DNA of 48,141 nucleotides. It comes from a virus. How positions within the stretch are numbered: the stretch's first letter is position 1; the number at the start of each line of letters is the position of its first letter. The position numbers and the translations under genes were made by a program. The DNA lies in IMG/VR virus record IMGVR_UViG_3300030333_007116, positions 1 through 48,141 of that record; one strand, written 5' to 3'. Below, one piece after another: positions 40,324 to 48,141 of the stretch. The notes under the pieces were generated by a model that was given only the letters and a program-made list of their open reading frames with translations, was not told where the DNA came from and ran no database searches.

Positions 40324-40721
40324 TGGGAACCACTCTACAGTACTTTCGAAATGAGACCGACGTTGGCCTCGATGATGTGCTGCTGAACGCCAGCAATAAC
40401 AGCAACGAGTTGAGCTGCCGGGGCATGAACCAGTGCACCATTGTTGTTGACCACCACACTCACGCGTCCACCTTCACACTGACGTTTTACGTGGAGGGGT
40501 CAATCGATGAGGGCGACACTTGGTTTCGATTGCAAATTGCCAACGAAGCTAGCGGAGTTATGACACTCAATGACGCTAGCTATTCGAAGTCGATGGCTGC
40601 CACGGGAGTCTTCGCCGTGGAGTTTCCGATTAACTACACGAACATTCGCATCAAGGCTTTGACGGGCAGCTCAAATGCTGGCGACAAGGCTGACGTCAAC
40701 GTGCAATTCGGGAGTATCTGA
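40323..40721 (+). CDS. Minor structural protein, 132 residues
   Basis: Strand-rich product beginning MGTTLQYFRNETDVGLDDVL, with a Cys-containing turn (LSCRGMNQCTIVV) and jelly-roll-like strands. The stop overlaps the fibre start (TGATG). Small beta proteins directly before a fibre often anchor it; inference from position. Confidence 0.55.
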   Translation: MGTTLQYFRNETDVGLDDVLLNASNNSNELSCRGMNQCTIVVDHHTHASTFTLTFYVEGSIDEGDTWFRLQIANEASGVMTLNDASYSKSMAATGVFAVEFPINYTNIRIKALTGSSNAGDKADVNVQFGSI

Positions 40722-43700
40722 TGCCAGGCTATTCTACACCAGTAAGCAGCGGTCTTTCCGGCACTACGGTGCTCACTGACAACACCGACCCAGCAAGCCT
40801 TATCGAAATAGAATTGCCGGACGGTAAAGACCTACTCGAATTTGACACGAGCGATAATGCCGTCAAGCTCACCATGCTTGGTGGTTTTACGCACTCGACC
40901 AACGAATCGTCTGGCCTCGTTGGGATTCGCGAAACTGCACCGAAAGCGCCGCTCCATATTGTCGGCACGGGTGGTTCAACGGGAATGTCTGTTGATCCGA
41001 CCGTCAATCACTCTGCAACGGTTTTCGTCGAGAACAGCAATAACAACTCAAAAGACCGTTGTCTGATGATTTTGAATGGCGACGGGGGTAGCGGGTCTGC
41101 TATCGATTTTTACCACACGGACCAGCGTCGATTGGGGTTGGCCGGATTCGGATCAGCGGCAAGCATTTTTACAGACAATGGCGTGCCGCTTCAAATTTCT
41201 GCCGTCAGCGGCCAATACATGAACTTCACAACAGGTGGGGTTGAACGCCTAAGAATTCACAATGACGGCAAGCTGACAACCGGGGCGGAAGACACCGGCT
41301 TGTGCGCGGCTTCTGGCGGTGTTCATATTAGGACAGGCACAGGGTCTACGCTGTCATCTGCCCACGCGTCTGCTGATGATCTCGTCGTTGAGGGCGCTAC
41401 GCACTGCGGGATGACTTTCATCACTGGCGGGACCACGAACAACACGTACATACAATTTGCAGATAATGATTCGAACGGCGCTGGCGGCATTTACTACGGG
41501 CACGGCAATAACCGACTTGAACTAAACGCTGGCGGCACTTGGATCGCGACCTTTACCAACACCGGGCAGGTAAACGGCGCAGAGATGACCGCTGGATATC
41601 TTTTTCACGCGCAAGACGGTGAGATTGGAATTCAGGCAAACAGCGCAGACGCTGTGGCGCAAAGTCTTGTTTTTGCAAAGTCTCGGCATGCGACAAACGG
41701 CAGCCACACGATTGTTGCTGACGATGACGTCCTCGGTGAGATTGAGTTCAAAGGCTCTGACGGCAATAGCTGGGCGCTAGCGTCACGCATCTATTCGCGT
41801 GTTGATGGCACACCTGGCGATGGAGACATGCCCGGAGCCATCGTTTTCGCAACGACCGCTGACGGTGCAGAAGCCACGACAGACCGGATGACGATCAATG
41901 CAGCAGGACAAGTGCTGATTGGCTCACCCAGCACTGCTCGCACCCTGGCTGTCGCAGGTGAGTTTCGAGTCGAAGCTGACGGCGTAAACGACTTTTTTCA
42001 AGTTACCAATATGAGCGGCGCAGGCTCGGCAGGCATCAACGGCATCAGTCAGGGTGACATTAATTTTAAACTGAAAAGCTCCAACGCATATTTCGGAGTG
42101 CTTAACGACAGCGGTACTCTTTTTTCCGTCAATCAAAACGGGAAAATTTCAAGTGGTGGTGAGGCAGGCACAACAGCTCTTTGTGACGCCGGAGGCCTTC
42201 ACCTTCTTGGCTCTGCTGCCACGTCAAACAGCGGTGTCAATGCTGGCTCGCGTTTGCTTGTGCTTGAGGACAACGGCTCTGACGGCGCAGGTATGACTAT
42301 TATTTGCGACGATGCGAATCAGGGCAAAATTGATTTTGCTGATGACACTGCGATTGATGGTTGGGTACGCTACCATCACAGCGGTGTACGCGCCTTGAGA
42401 CTGGGTGCTGGTGGTTCAGAGCAGGTCCGCGTTTACAGCAGCGGTTTGATTGTTAACGGTGGAATCGAGCCAGCTCACCGAGTCCACGTTCAAGACGGCG
42501 ACCTCGGGATTGTCACCAACAGCGCCGATGCAGTTGGCAAAAGCCTCATCTTCACCAAGTCGCGAAACGCCACCGATGGCTCTGCAACAGTCGTTCAGGA
42601 TGACGACGTACTTGGAAACATCGAATTCCATGGAGCTGAAGACGGAGACTCTTGGGCGGCAGGCGCGAAGATTTTTGCGCGAGTCAACGGCACCCCTGGC
42701 GACGGGGACATGCCGACAGAATTAGTTTTTGCAACGAGTGCAGACGGCAGCGAGACCCCATCCGAGCGGCTCGCTATTTTATCGACGGGCGTTGCCAAAT
42801 TTGCAGGTGATGTCGAGGTTGAAAAATCTGCGCCCAAGCTGACGATGGACAACTCCGCTGCTGGTGACAACTACGGCGATCGCTCCAGCACGATTCAGTG
42901 GGAAGGCGTTGCGACTCGCGATAGCGGCACCGCCACAACGCTGGGTTCCGTGCGGTTTCAGCACCTTGGATCGGGCACAGGGAACCGTGCTGAGTTCGTT
43001 GTTGCGGTCAACAACGCAGGCGATTCTGGGACGACTGACACGCTCAATGATCGACTGAGGATTCTTGGCGACAGTGGCACAATGAAACTTAGCGGAGTTT
43101 TCCAGACAGGGGACGGAAACGCTAGTTCACCAAGCCACGGGTTTACTTCCTCAACCAACACCGGAATGTTTCACGATGGCTCCAACGGACTAGCTTTTTC
43201 GGCAGCCGGTACGGAGCGTTTTCGGTGCGCCGCAAATGGAACTCTGAGCACGGGCAACGAAACCAGCCCGCTCGGGGGGGAGGCTGGCTCGCTACACATT
43301 CGCACAGCGGACTCCGGTGGCAATGTTGAGTCGGTTGCTGATGATCTGATCATTGAGAGGGCTGGCGGGCCTGGAATGGTTCTGCTGCAGAACTCAGGCG
43401 ACAACACGAGCAGCACAATTGCCTTTCGACGAGGCACTTCAAACACTTTTCTTGTTCAATCATCATATGTGGATAGCTCGGACATACAGTACCGAGTGCG
43501 CGAAATGACGGGCAATGCGGATGCGACAATTCGGTTTATCCCAGTTGGTGCAACGGTTGCGGCTGGTCAAGACGTGCCTGTTTTAACGCTCGGCGGTGGA
43601 ACAAAATCCGCTGCGCTGGTTAGCGGCAACGCTTCGCGCGCACTTAGCAACACGGGCTCCAGCAATAACCACGGATCATCACCGCGTGTCATTGACTGCA

Positions 43701-44953
43701 CCGCGCATGGTTTAAAAGTCGGAGAAGCCGTCGTTTTGCTTAGTGGCAACAGCGGGAACACGAACAAAGAGACCTTTACGATTACCGCTGAGAGCACAAA
43801 TCAGTTCACTGTTGACTCAGACCCGACTCATGAAACGTCGAACAAGACTGTCAAGGCTGACCCTGAGAAGACCCTACAAGTCATCAACGTTGACGGCAAA
43901 GAACTGTTTTGCGTCGGACGTTCCACAAATCTGATTTGGCACGACGGTCAGGTTGCGAGCATCGGTGGCACGCAGACGGTAGCTCTCGTCACAGAGCATT
44001 ACGGCAACGACATTCCCGGCTCCAAAAACACGCTAATCGGTGCGCGGGCGGCTAAAGGCTCAAACTCCGGGTCGATGACCGTCATTGGTTGCGAGGCTGG
44101 TGAAGGCGGTGCTGGCACGGAGGCCGTGATTGTCGGGTATTACGCTGGCAATGCTGGGCCTGGAAATCAAACAACTCTCGTCGGATCAAGGGCTGGATCT
44201 TCACTTCAAAGCGGGGCGCACTACAACGTATGCCTTGGACATCAAGCTGGCAATGCGCTCACCACTGGCGACGACAACACGATGCTCGGCGAGAACTGCG
44301 ACGGAGCTGCGACAGCAAGCAATCAGATTGCAATCGGTCACGACGCAGTCAGCACAATGGCAAACGAAACTGTGATTGGCGATGCCATGATGGCTACGCT
44401 TCGGCCAATGTCACAAGGTCAATTTTCCATTGGTCGTGCAGGCTTTGAGGTCAGCGGAATGCTAGGCTACGGTGGTGGCGTTTTGATGGGCCGCGCAGCA
44501 GCAATAAGCAGCATTAACCAGGACCAAAAGATTTTGGCGCAGGTTTTCGCGAACAGTCAAACCCAGCTAGTGATTCCTGCAAATAGCTATGTAACTCGTA
44601 TGGGCATCACTTCTACCTCAAATGCTGACAGTAACGCTTACAGTGTCACCCTAAACACTGGCACCGTATCAGGTGAGACAGCTCTTGGCGCATTGACAAA
44701 CAGCGTAGAACGTATTGGGGCCGGCGTCGCAAATAGCCGAACGTCAGCGAGTACCGGGAGTGCTGCGGATCTTGCTGTGGCAGCAACGGGCAGTCACACA
44801 AAAGTTGTTGGCATTACGACTGAGGGTTTTTGGACCGGCGCAAATGATCTTTTTGTTTACGTAATGACGGCAGGCACTGGTAACGCAAACACAGCAAGTG
44901 GCCTCAACTTTAAGTTCGGCGTTTTTGTCGAATACGTAGGAATGGGAACATGA
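40721..44953 (+). CDS. Tail fibre / receptor-binding protein, 1410 residues
   Basis: Long, beta-helical, Gly/Asn/Thr-rich protein with many repeats of G....DGKL.TG...GLHIRT type. Residues about 294-400 and 584-693 are duplicated blocks, each holding VLG.IEF, DGTPGDGDMP or NGTPGDGDMP and VFAT. Near residue 1100 a YadA-head-like repeat (NTLIGARAAKG, TVIGCEAGEG, TLVGSRAG) follows, and the end looks like a receptor domain. No S74 chaperone motif was seen. It is the last large structural gene and probably sets host range. Confidence 0.8.
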   Translation: MPGYSTPVSSGLSGTTVLTDNTDPASLIEIELPDGKDLLEFDTSDNAVKLTMLGGFTHSTNESSGLVGIRETAPKAPLHIVGTGGSTGMSVDPTVNHSATVFVENSNNNSKDRCLMILNGDGGSGSAIDFYHTDQRRLGLAGFGSAASIFTDNGVPLQISAVSGQYMNFTTGGVERLRIHNDGKLTTGAEDTGLCAASGGVHIRTGTGSTLSSAHASADDLVVEGATHCGMTFITGGTTNNTYIQFADNDSNGAGGIYYGHGNNRLELNAGGTWIATFTNTGQVNGAEMTAGYLFHAQDGEIGIQANSADAVAQSLVFAKSRHATNGSHTIVADDDVLGEIEFKGSDGNSWALASRIYSRVDGTPGDGDMPGAIVFATTADGAEATTDRMTINAAGQVLIGSPSTARTLAVAGEFRVEADGVNDFFQVTNMSGAGSAGINGISQGDINFKLKSSNAYFGVLNDSGTLFSVNQNGKISSGGEAGTTALCDAGGLHLLGSAATSNSGVNAGSRLLVLEDNGSDGAGMTIICDDANQGKIDFADDTAIDGWVRYHHSGVRALRLGAGGSEQVRVYSSGLIVNGGIEPAHRVHVQDGDLGIVTNSADAVGKSLIFTKSRNATDGSATVVQDDDVLGNIEFHGAEDGDSWAAGAKIFARVNGTPGDGDMPTELVFATSADGSETPSERLAILSTGVAKFAGDVEVEKSAPKLTMDNSAAGDNYGDRSSTIQWEGVATRDSGTATTLGSVRFQHLGSGTGNRAEFVVAVNNAGDSGTTDTLNDRLRILGDSGTMKLSGVFQTGDGNASSPSHGFTSSTNTGMFHDGSNGLAFSAAGTERFRCAANGTLSTGNETSPLGGEAGSLHIRTADSGGNVESVADDLIIERAGGPGMVLLQNSGDNTSSTIAFRRGTSNTFLVQSSYVDSSDIQYRVREMTGNADATIRFIPVGATVAAGQDVPVLTLGGGTKSAALVSGNASRALSNTGSSNNHGSSPRVIDCTAHGLKVGEAVVLLSGNSGNTNKETFTITAESTNQFTVDSDPTHETSNKTVKADPEKTLQVINVDGKELFCVGRSTNLIWHDGQVASIGGTQTVALVTEHYGNDIPGSKNTLIGARAAKGSNSGSMTVIGCEAGEGGAGTEAVIVGYYAGNAGPGNQTTLVGSRAGSSLQSGAHYNVCLGHQAGNALTTGDDNTMLGENCDGAATASNQIAIGHDAVSTMANETVIGDAMMATLRPMSQGQFSIGRAGFEVSGMLGYGGGVLMGRAAAISSINQDQKILAQVFANSQTQLVIPANSYVTRMGITSTSNADSNAYSVTLNTGTVSGETALGALTNSVERIGAGVANSRTSASTGSAADLAVAATGSHTKVVGITTEGFWTGANDLFVYVMTAGTGNANTASGLNFKFGVFVEYVGMGT
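41604..42800 (+). repeat. Two duplicated blocks within the tail fibre gene
   Basis: Protein-level duplication: block 1 about 41604-41920 (starts HAQDGEIG, contains DGTPGDGDMP), block 2 about 42473-42800 (starts HVQDGDLG, contains NGTPGDGDMP). They share order and many residues through about 105 residues. Smaller repeats of a G...TG...GLHI type also occur three times in the fibre. Confidence 0.75.
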
Positions 44954-45180
44954 AGAAAATCGAAAAAATTACAATTACAATCACAAAAGATTTTCGCAAA
45001 GACAAAGTGCTTTGCTCGGCTGCAACCTCGTTTGAGGTCAGCGGTGTGATGGCAGTTGAATCTGTTGCACTTGCGGAATCTGATTGTGCACCCATCGTGG
45101 ATGCAATTGTGTCCACTTGCAAAAACAACTTGGAAGCACCCGGCGAAGAAGTAACCTTTGCCGAGCCGCCAACAGAATAA
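44950..45180 (+). CDS. Small protein after fibre, paralogue of next gene, 76 residues
   Basis: ATG overlaps the fibre stop (ATGA). Begins MKKIEKITITITKDF and has VSGVMAVESVALAES, DAIVSTCKNNLEA and ends EPPTE. The same architecture (ITKD/VVKD strand, Cys-containing helix, acidic PP-E end) recurs in the next gene, so the two are tandem paralogues. Function unknown; a chaperone or fibre-tip protein is possible. Confidence 0.6.
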   Translation: MKKIEKITITITKDFRKDKVLCSAATSFEVSGVMAVESVALAESDCAPIVDAIVSTCKNNLEAPGEEVTFAEPPTE

Positions 45181-45192
45181 GGAGCCGCTATC

Positions 45193-45444
45193 ATGGCTGA
45201 GAAAACGTTAAGCCGTATTGAAATTGTTATTGTGAAAGACGTAGCAACGTCGGAAGTAAGTGCTCAATGCTCGGGTGTGTACAACGTTGCAGAGCTCAAC
45301 AACTCGCGACTCGGCGAAAGCATGGGTATTTCAGGCCCAGGCGTCGATGCGATCATTGAGGAATGCACCACAGGGCTGAAAGCACACCTTGCGGCTGATG
45401 GTGCGCACACCGTCGTAGATGCTGTGCCGCCAGCGGCAGAGTAA
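45193..45444 (+). CDS. Small protein, complete copy A, 83 residues
   Basis: Begins MAEKTLSRIEIVIVKDVAT and holds the segment GISGPGVDAIIEECTTG, which is identical in the partial copy at the window start. Tandem paralogue of the preceding 76-residue protein. Its 3' part contains the 96-base exact repeat shared with positions 1-96. GGAG precedes the ATG. Function unknown. Confidence 0.65.
   Translation: MAEKTLSRIEIVIVKDVATSEVSAQCSGVYNVAELNNSRLGESMGISGPGVDAIIEECTTGLKAHLAADGAHTVVDAVPPAAE
45321..45416. repeat. Exact terminal repeat, copy 2
   Basis: Identical to positions 1-96, offset 45320. Implies a unit length of about 45.32 kb if the genome is circular. Beyond 45416 the sequence is a divergent version of the region after 96. 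Confidence 0.95.
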
Positions 45445-45449
45445 CTGGA

Positions 45450-45749
45450 ATGGACCCCGATAGTGCAGTTGGAGGTGGAATCGTAGCCGCAATTGTCGTC
45501 GGCATGCGAATCGCTGAGCGGTTTAACGACCGTAAATCTGCCAACGGGTCCACATCCAAAATCGACACGAGAATCGCGTTAGCTGAGCAGCAGCTTACTG
45601 AGCTTAAAGACGACATTGCCAAGCTGACAGACAAAGTTGTTGAGAACTTGAAGTTGACGTACGAGCTGCGTGAAAAGCAGGTTATTCAAGAGGCTGTAAA
45701 AGACGCCTTGATTAAAAAAGGCAACAGCCAACACGACCCAGGAGGTTAA
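45450..45749 (+). CDS. Membrane-anchored coiled-coil protein (copy A)
   Basis: 99 residues, the counterpart of 130-435: hydrophobic GGIVAAIVVGM near the N-terminus, then IDTRIALAEQQL coiled coil and a HDPGG end. The two copies differ mainly by conservative changes. It precedes the holin-like gene by 2 bases. Spanin-like or structural role not resolved. Confidence 0.65.
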   Translation: MDPDSAVGGGIVAAIVVGMRIAERFNDRKSANGSTSKIDTRIALAEQQLTELKDDIAKLTDKVVENLKLTYELREKQVIQEAVKDALIKKGNSQHDPGG

Positions 45750-45750
45750 G

Positions 45751-46002
45751 ATGCTGCAGGGACAAACCAAGGGCGTTAAGTCGTCTGAGTTTTTACTTTG
45801 CTGTGCTGCGCTAATCATGGGCGCAGTTGGCGCAGTCTGGTCTGATAACCAGCTCGTCCAAAGCCTATGTGGCTTAGTCGCTATGGTATCGCCAACCGCC
45901 TACGCTGCGTCTCGTGCTGCTGTCAAAAAAGCCTTGGTTTCCAGCCAAGGGCTCCAAGAGGTGGCGAAGATGGGAAAGCCATCGGGCTCCGAGGAGAGCT
46001 GA
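45751..46002 (+). CDS. Holin-like protein (copy A)
   Basis: 83 residues with two hydrophobic segments (SSEFLLCCAALIMGAVGAVW; LVQSLCGLVAMVSPTAYAAS) around a SDNQ loop. GGAGG lies before the ATG. Compared with copy B the loop and tail differ, and the nine-A run near the end is missing. Likely class II holin. Confidence 0.7.
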   Translation: MLQGQTKGVKSSEFLLCCAALIMGAVGAVWSDNQLVQSLCGLVAMVSPTAYAASRAAVKKALVSSQGLQEVAKMGKPSGSEES

Positions 46003-46226
46003 ATGCACAGGCGCAAAAGGCAGCGCTCGCTCTGGGACAAGACAATTTTATTGGCCACCTTGGGCTACGTGTTCGGGGCACTGGTGGCGATGAGGTTCGC
46101 GCCGAAGCCGTTGCAGAGATGGCTGGAAGACTCACTGGCAACCTCACCGGGTTCGCGCAGGGAGCGCTACAGCTCGACGAGCGTTTAAACTGGTCAGCTA
46201 CAGCTGGCCTTCGTTGGAGGTTTTGA
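45999..46226 (+). CDS. Overlapping conserved frame in lysis cassette (copy A)
   Basis: Counterpart of 671-883: 75 residues if begun at the CTG that overlaps the holin stop (CTGA). Ends GLRWRF, with HLGLRVRGTGGDEVRAEAV and GFAQGALQLDERLNWSA resembling copy B at every third residue or better. The frame is open further upstream, but without a good start codon near a ribosome site. Translation is not proven. Confidence 0.4.
   Translation: MNAQAQKAALALGQDNFIGHLGLRVRGTGGDEVRAEAVAEMAGRLTGNLTGFAQGALQLDERLNWSATAGLRWRF
46003..46188 (+). CDS. Small single-pass membrane protein (copy A)
   Basis: 61 residues, ATG directly after the holin stop with GAGGAG spaced about 8. Basic N-terminus (MHRRKRQR), a hydrophobic TILLATLGYVFGALVAM segment, then RFAPK and a Ser/Arg-rich tail. 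Homologous to the TTG-start protein at 678-845. Confidence 0.55.
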   Translation: MHRRKRQRSLWDKTILLATLGYVFGALVAMRFAPKPLQRWLEDSLATSPGSRRERYSSTSV

Positions 46227-46336
46227 TGCCAAAAGGAATGGGATACGGGCCGGGAGCAAAAGCTGCGGCGGCTAAAAAAAAGATGCCTAAGAAAGTTAAG
46301 CCAAAGAAAATAAAGCCAAAGAAAAAGTCAAAATGA
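46226..46336 (+). CDS. Lys-rich mini-protein, 36 residues (copy A)
   Basis: ATG at 46226 overlaps the previous stop (TGATG), with GGAGG upstream. Begins MPKGMGYGPG and continues with Ala and KKK/PKK repeats; about 16 Lys of 36. Ends over the start of the M15 gene (ATGA). Longer than the 22-residue copy B version, so repeat number may vary by slippage. Confidence 0.6.
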   Translation: MPKGMGYGPGAKAAAAKKKMPKKVKPKKIKPKKKSK

Positions 46337-46794
46337 ACAAGGGCTGGCCAGGCAAGTACTTCAGCACAAGCGAGTTTGCGTGCAACTGCAAACGCTGCAC
46401 GATGACCAAGGTGCGACCTGAGCTGGTCAAGATTTTAGATAAAGCGCGTGAGCATCTAGGCGTACCTCTGCGCATCAATAGTGGAGTTCGCTGCGACAAT
46501 CACAACCTGGTTGTAGGTGGCGTCTCAACGAGCTTGCACCTTGGCTACCCTCTCAAAGGCAAAGTAGCAGATCGCGTGGGCTACGCGGCAGATGTCACGT
46601 ACAGCAATGCAGCCTTGCGCAACCCGCTAAACATGTGCCGCCTTTACATGGCGCTGGAGAGCTTTGGCAGGCCGAACAGCCTTGGCTTAGGGTTGTACCC
46701 AAGTTTTGTTCACTGCGATGTGCGCGGCCTGCTAGGTCGCAAAGCAGCTCGCTGGGCTGATAAGAATTTCGGTTGGGTACGCCTTCATGATTAG
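46333..46794 (+). CDS. M15-family peptidase endolysin (copy A)
   Basis: 153 residues; His69 (SLH), Asp87 (YAAD) and His127-x-Asp129 (HCD) give the zinc site. N-terminus MNKGWPGKYFSTSEFACNC matches copy B. A 10-residue insertion (KGKVADRVG) precedes the Asp motif. Ends 8 bases into the next gene. Confidence 0.88.
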   Translation: MNKGWPGKYFSTSEFACNCKRCTMTKVRPELVKILDKAREHLGVPLRINSGVRCDNHNLVVGGVSTSLHLGYPLKGKVADRVGYAADVTYSNAALRNPLNMCRLYMALESFGRPNSLGLGLYPSFVHCDVRGLLGRKAARWADKNFGWVRLHD

Positions 46795-47371
46795 ACCCCA
46801 AGACGAGCTAAAAGAACGTGGCGTCATTGAAGTCGAGGGCGTGCGCTCTCTTGGCGTTATTCAAGGCCCGCTCGATGGCAAGGGCAACAGGCTGCAGAAC
46901 ATTGCCACGCCAACAGCCGCGAGCGATGCCGCAACTAAGGCATATGTTGATGGGCATTATGAATACTTAATTGCCAATTTGCATATAGAGAAAGCTGCTT
47001 GGGGCGCCGGCACGACGATGGATGTTCTGCCTCTTCCTGGCACACCTTCAACACAAGCAGACTGGGAAGCAGTCTCAGCCACTTGGATGTGTACAGACAA
47101 CCAACACACTTCGGGATCTGACCCAACTTTTGATGTTCGGCTCGGATATATTGATGCCAACACCATCACTCAGGTCTCCGTTATTATTGATGAGGAAGTG
47201 ATTACCGCTTCTAGTATTGGTGGGCAGTGCACGATTGACAGTGCAGCGGTGGCTTACCAGTCAGCTGGTCCCACTGTCCTTTATCTGCAGGTTGGCGATG
47301 TGGCTAACACGGAAATTAACAACGCAGGTAAGTTTTCTGTCTCGCTTCTTTTGCGGCGACCTATTAGCTAA
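46787..47371 (+). CDS. Short fibre-like structural protein at the variant end, 194 residues
   Basis: MIRPQDELKERGVIEVEGV then LDGKGNRLQNIATPTAASDA and ATKAYVDG, the typical linker of phage tail fibre proteins, followed by a beta-rich C-terminal domain ending SVSLLLRRPIS. It is placed after the endolysin in copy A only; the equivalent place in copy B has no such gene. It may be a receptor-binding or auxiliary fibre. The end is overlapped on the opposite strand by a small zinc-ribbon frame. Confidence 0.65.
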   Translation: MIRPQDELKERGVIEVEGVRSLGVIQGPLDGKGNRLQNIATPTAASDAATKAYVDGHYEYLIANLHIEKAAWGAGTTMDVLPLPGTPSTQADWEAVSATWMCTDNQHTSGSDPTFDVRLGYIDANTITQVSVIIDEEVITASSIGGQCTIDSAAVAYQSAGPTVLYLQVGDVANTEINNAGKFSVSLLLRRPIS

Positions 47372-47461
47372 CGGCTCACCCATTAAATTACCGCAACGCA
47401 GGCACTCCAGGCTACCACGGTAAATGTGATTGCACGCTATGCATGACCTCATTGGCTGCAT
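47261..47461 (-). CDS. Possible zinc-ribbon protein, antisense overlap with fibre gene
   Basis: Minus-strand frame beginning MQPMRSCIACNHIYRGSLEC and continuing LRCGNLMGEP: the spacing C-x2-C-x(10)-C-x2-C is a classic zinc ribbon and lies in the non-coding part downstream of the fibre stop. The last 36 codons run antisense into the fibre gene. No Shine-Dalgarno is obvious; ATG 47461 or 47452 could start it. The Cys pattern is what makes it worth listing. Confidence 0.4.
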   Translation of the reverse strand: MQPMRSCIACNHIYRGSLECLRCGNLMGEPLANRSPQKKRDRKLTCVVNFRVSHIANLQIKDSGTS

Positions 47462-47539
47462 GGCTAACGGCCCCAAACCAGATATGAAATGATAATAGAG
47501 GGGGGCTCCATTTTTATACCATTCATCACGCGCACGCTG

Positions 47540-48028
47540 TCACACGTCGTCGTTGCCCTGATCTGGCTTGGGGCTCGGCAGATAGCCTAGCATACGTAGC
47601 ACCTTAAATGCCTCATCTGCTCCATGGCACACGTACACTTTCCAACCGCAATCGCGCTCTAAAATCCGATGCCACTTTTTTTGATTGTCAGAAACTCGTC
47701 CGCCCTTGCGTCTCTTCATTTCGATAGCAGTGGGTACTTTAAATTTCGGCGATGGTTGCGGCAGCACCAAATCAGGCACGCCTGCAGAGAGGCCCTGTTT
47801 ACGAAGCTGTGCGCCATGGATCTTGCTGCGTGGGTTGTTCGGCACAGCAAAGACAGGCACACCTTCCGTGCGCAGCGCTCCAACAACACGGCTCTGCTCT
47901 TGTGCCTCTGTAGGCATCGAGCCCTTCTTGCGTTTTCTTTTGGGCTTCTGCGCCTGCAAAAAGCCAAGGGGAGTCCATAAGTCTGCCACTAGAATCACTC
48001 TCTCTGGCTTCCCCTTTAGCTTAGCCAT
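47540..48028 (-). CDS. VRR-NUC domain nuclease (copy A)
   Basis: 162 residues from ATG 48028 (MAKLKGKPERVIL). VRR-NUC features: PTEAQEQSRVV, GVPDLVLP, AIEMKRRKGG, then DNQKKWHRIL, GWKVYVCHGADEAF. It is the counterpart of 1958-2476, with similar charge (KRKRKKG) before the domain. Orientation convergent with the endolysin is the same in both ends. The start overlaps the partial upstream gene by 13 bases. Confidence 0.82.
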   Translation of the reverse strand: MAKLKGKPERVILVADLWTPLGFLQAQKPKRKRKKGSMPTEAQEQSRVVGALRTEGVPVFAVPNNPRSKIHGAQLRKQGLSAGVPDLVLPQPSPKFKVPTAIEMKRRKGGRVSDNQKKWHRILERDCGWKVYVCHGADEAFKVLRMLGYLPSPKPDQGNDDV

Positions 48029-48141
48029 GCGTTGGCCCAATCCTCACAGCCCTCACGCTGGCCTTGTTCAGTTAACTCAACACCGTGCGCTGTGCAGCGC
48101 CAACCGCCATCTTCCCCATCAAGAATTGGCTCGGCAAACTT
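48016..48141 (-). CDS. C-terminal fragment of unidentified protein at window end
   Basis: The frame is open from the window edge to TAA at 48016-48018 and gives about 41 residues, with FAEPILDGEDGGWRCTAHG and ELTEQGQREGCEDWANAWLS. It overlaps the VRR-NUC start. It is not the DpdA-like protein that precedes VRR-NUC in copy B, so the two strains differ here. Product unknown. Confidence 0.55.
   Translation of the reverse strand, partial: KFAEPILDGEDGGWRCTAHGVELTEQGQREGCEDWANAWLS

Noticed and set aside
1-48141. tRNA genes and CRISPR arrays
   Set aside because: No cloverleaf or regularly spaced repeat-spacer pattern was found by eye; the only regular repeats are the GGGTT and TAC runs.

Overview
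The window looks like a nearly complete genome of a temperate, tailed, podovirus-like phage, about 45.3 kb per unit. No host chromosomal genes are visible. The plus strand carries the packaging, capsid, tail, ejection, fibre and lysis genes. The minus strand carries replication, recombination, DNA-modification and integration genes. The portal, adaptor and large nozzle-like proteins together with very large internal (ejection-type) proteins suggest a short-tailed phage of a Gram-negative host. The host genus cannot be fixed from the sequence.

Layout. 1-1391 (+): lysis cassette copy B (membrane and coiled-coil protein, holin-like protein, overlapping small frames, Lys-rich mini-protein, M15 peptidase endolysin). 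1388-11649 (-): VRR-NUC nuclease, a DpdA-like transglycosylase with QueD, several small proteins, DNA N6-adenine methyltransferase, HNH nuclease, PD-(D/E)XK nuclease, SSB-like DUF669 protein, Sak4-like ATPase, DUF927 helicase and primase-polymerase. 11902-13994 (-): AlpA-like regulator, P4-type integrase and a basic protein. About 13995-14955: non-coding, repeat-rich and origin-like. 14955-19858 (-): a compositionally different accessory block with a second tyrosine recombinase, a Gp88-like protein and about ten small genes sharing one leader. About 19.86-20.17 kb is the divergent control region. 20175-46800 (+): RHH regulator, C5 methyltransferase, GNAT-like protein, terminase, portal, scaffold, capsid, adaptor, nozzle, ejection proteins, fibre, and lysis cassette copy A. 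46787-48141: a variant end with a short fibre-like protein and, on the minus strand, another VRR-NUC and a partial gene.

The first 96 bases recur exactly at 45321-45416. After that the two copies diverge but keep the same gene order (lysis genes, M15 peptidase, VRR-NUC). The simplest reading is a circular or circularly permuted genome whose assembly runs past one unit into a second strain at a shared segment; a true duplication is less likely.

The genes fit a coherent temperate cycle. The integrase and AlpA-like protein handle lysogeny. Prim-Pol and the DUF927 helicase replicate DNA. Sak4, SSB and the exonuclease recombine it. N6A and C5 methyltransferases and the deazaguanine pair probably protect it. 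The most unusual items are two long overlapping conserved frames in the C5 methyltransferase, a second overlapping-frame pair in both lysis cassettes, the DpdA/QueD pair, and the CTAG-rich accessory module with its own recombinase, shared leader, terminator and a perfect G-quadruplex repeat.
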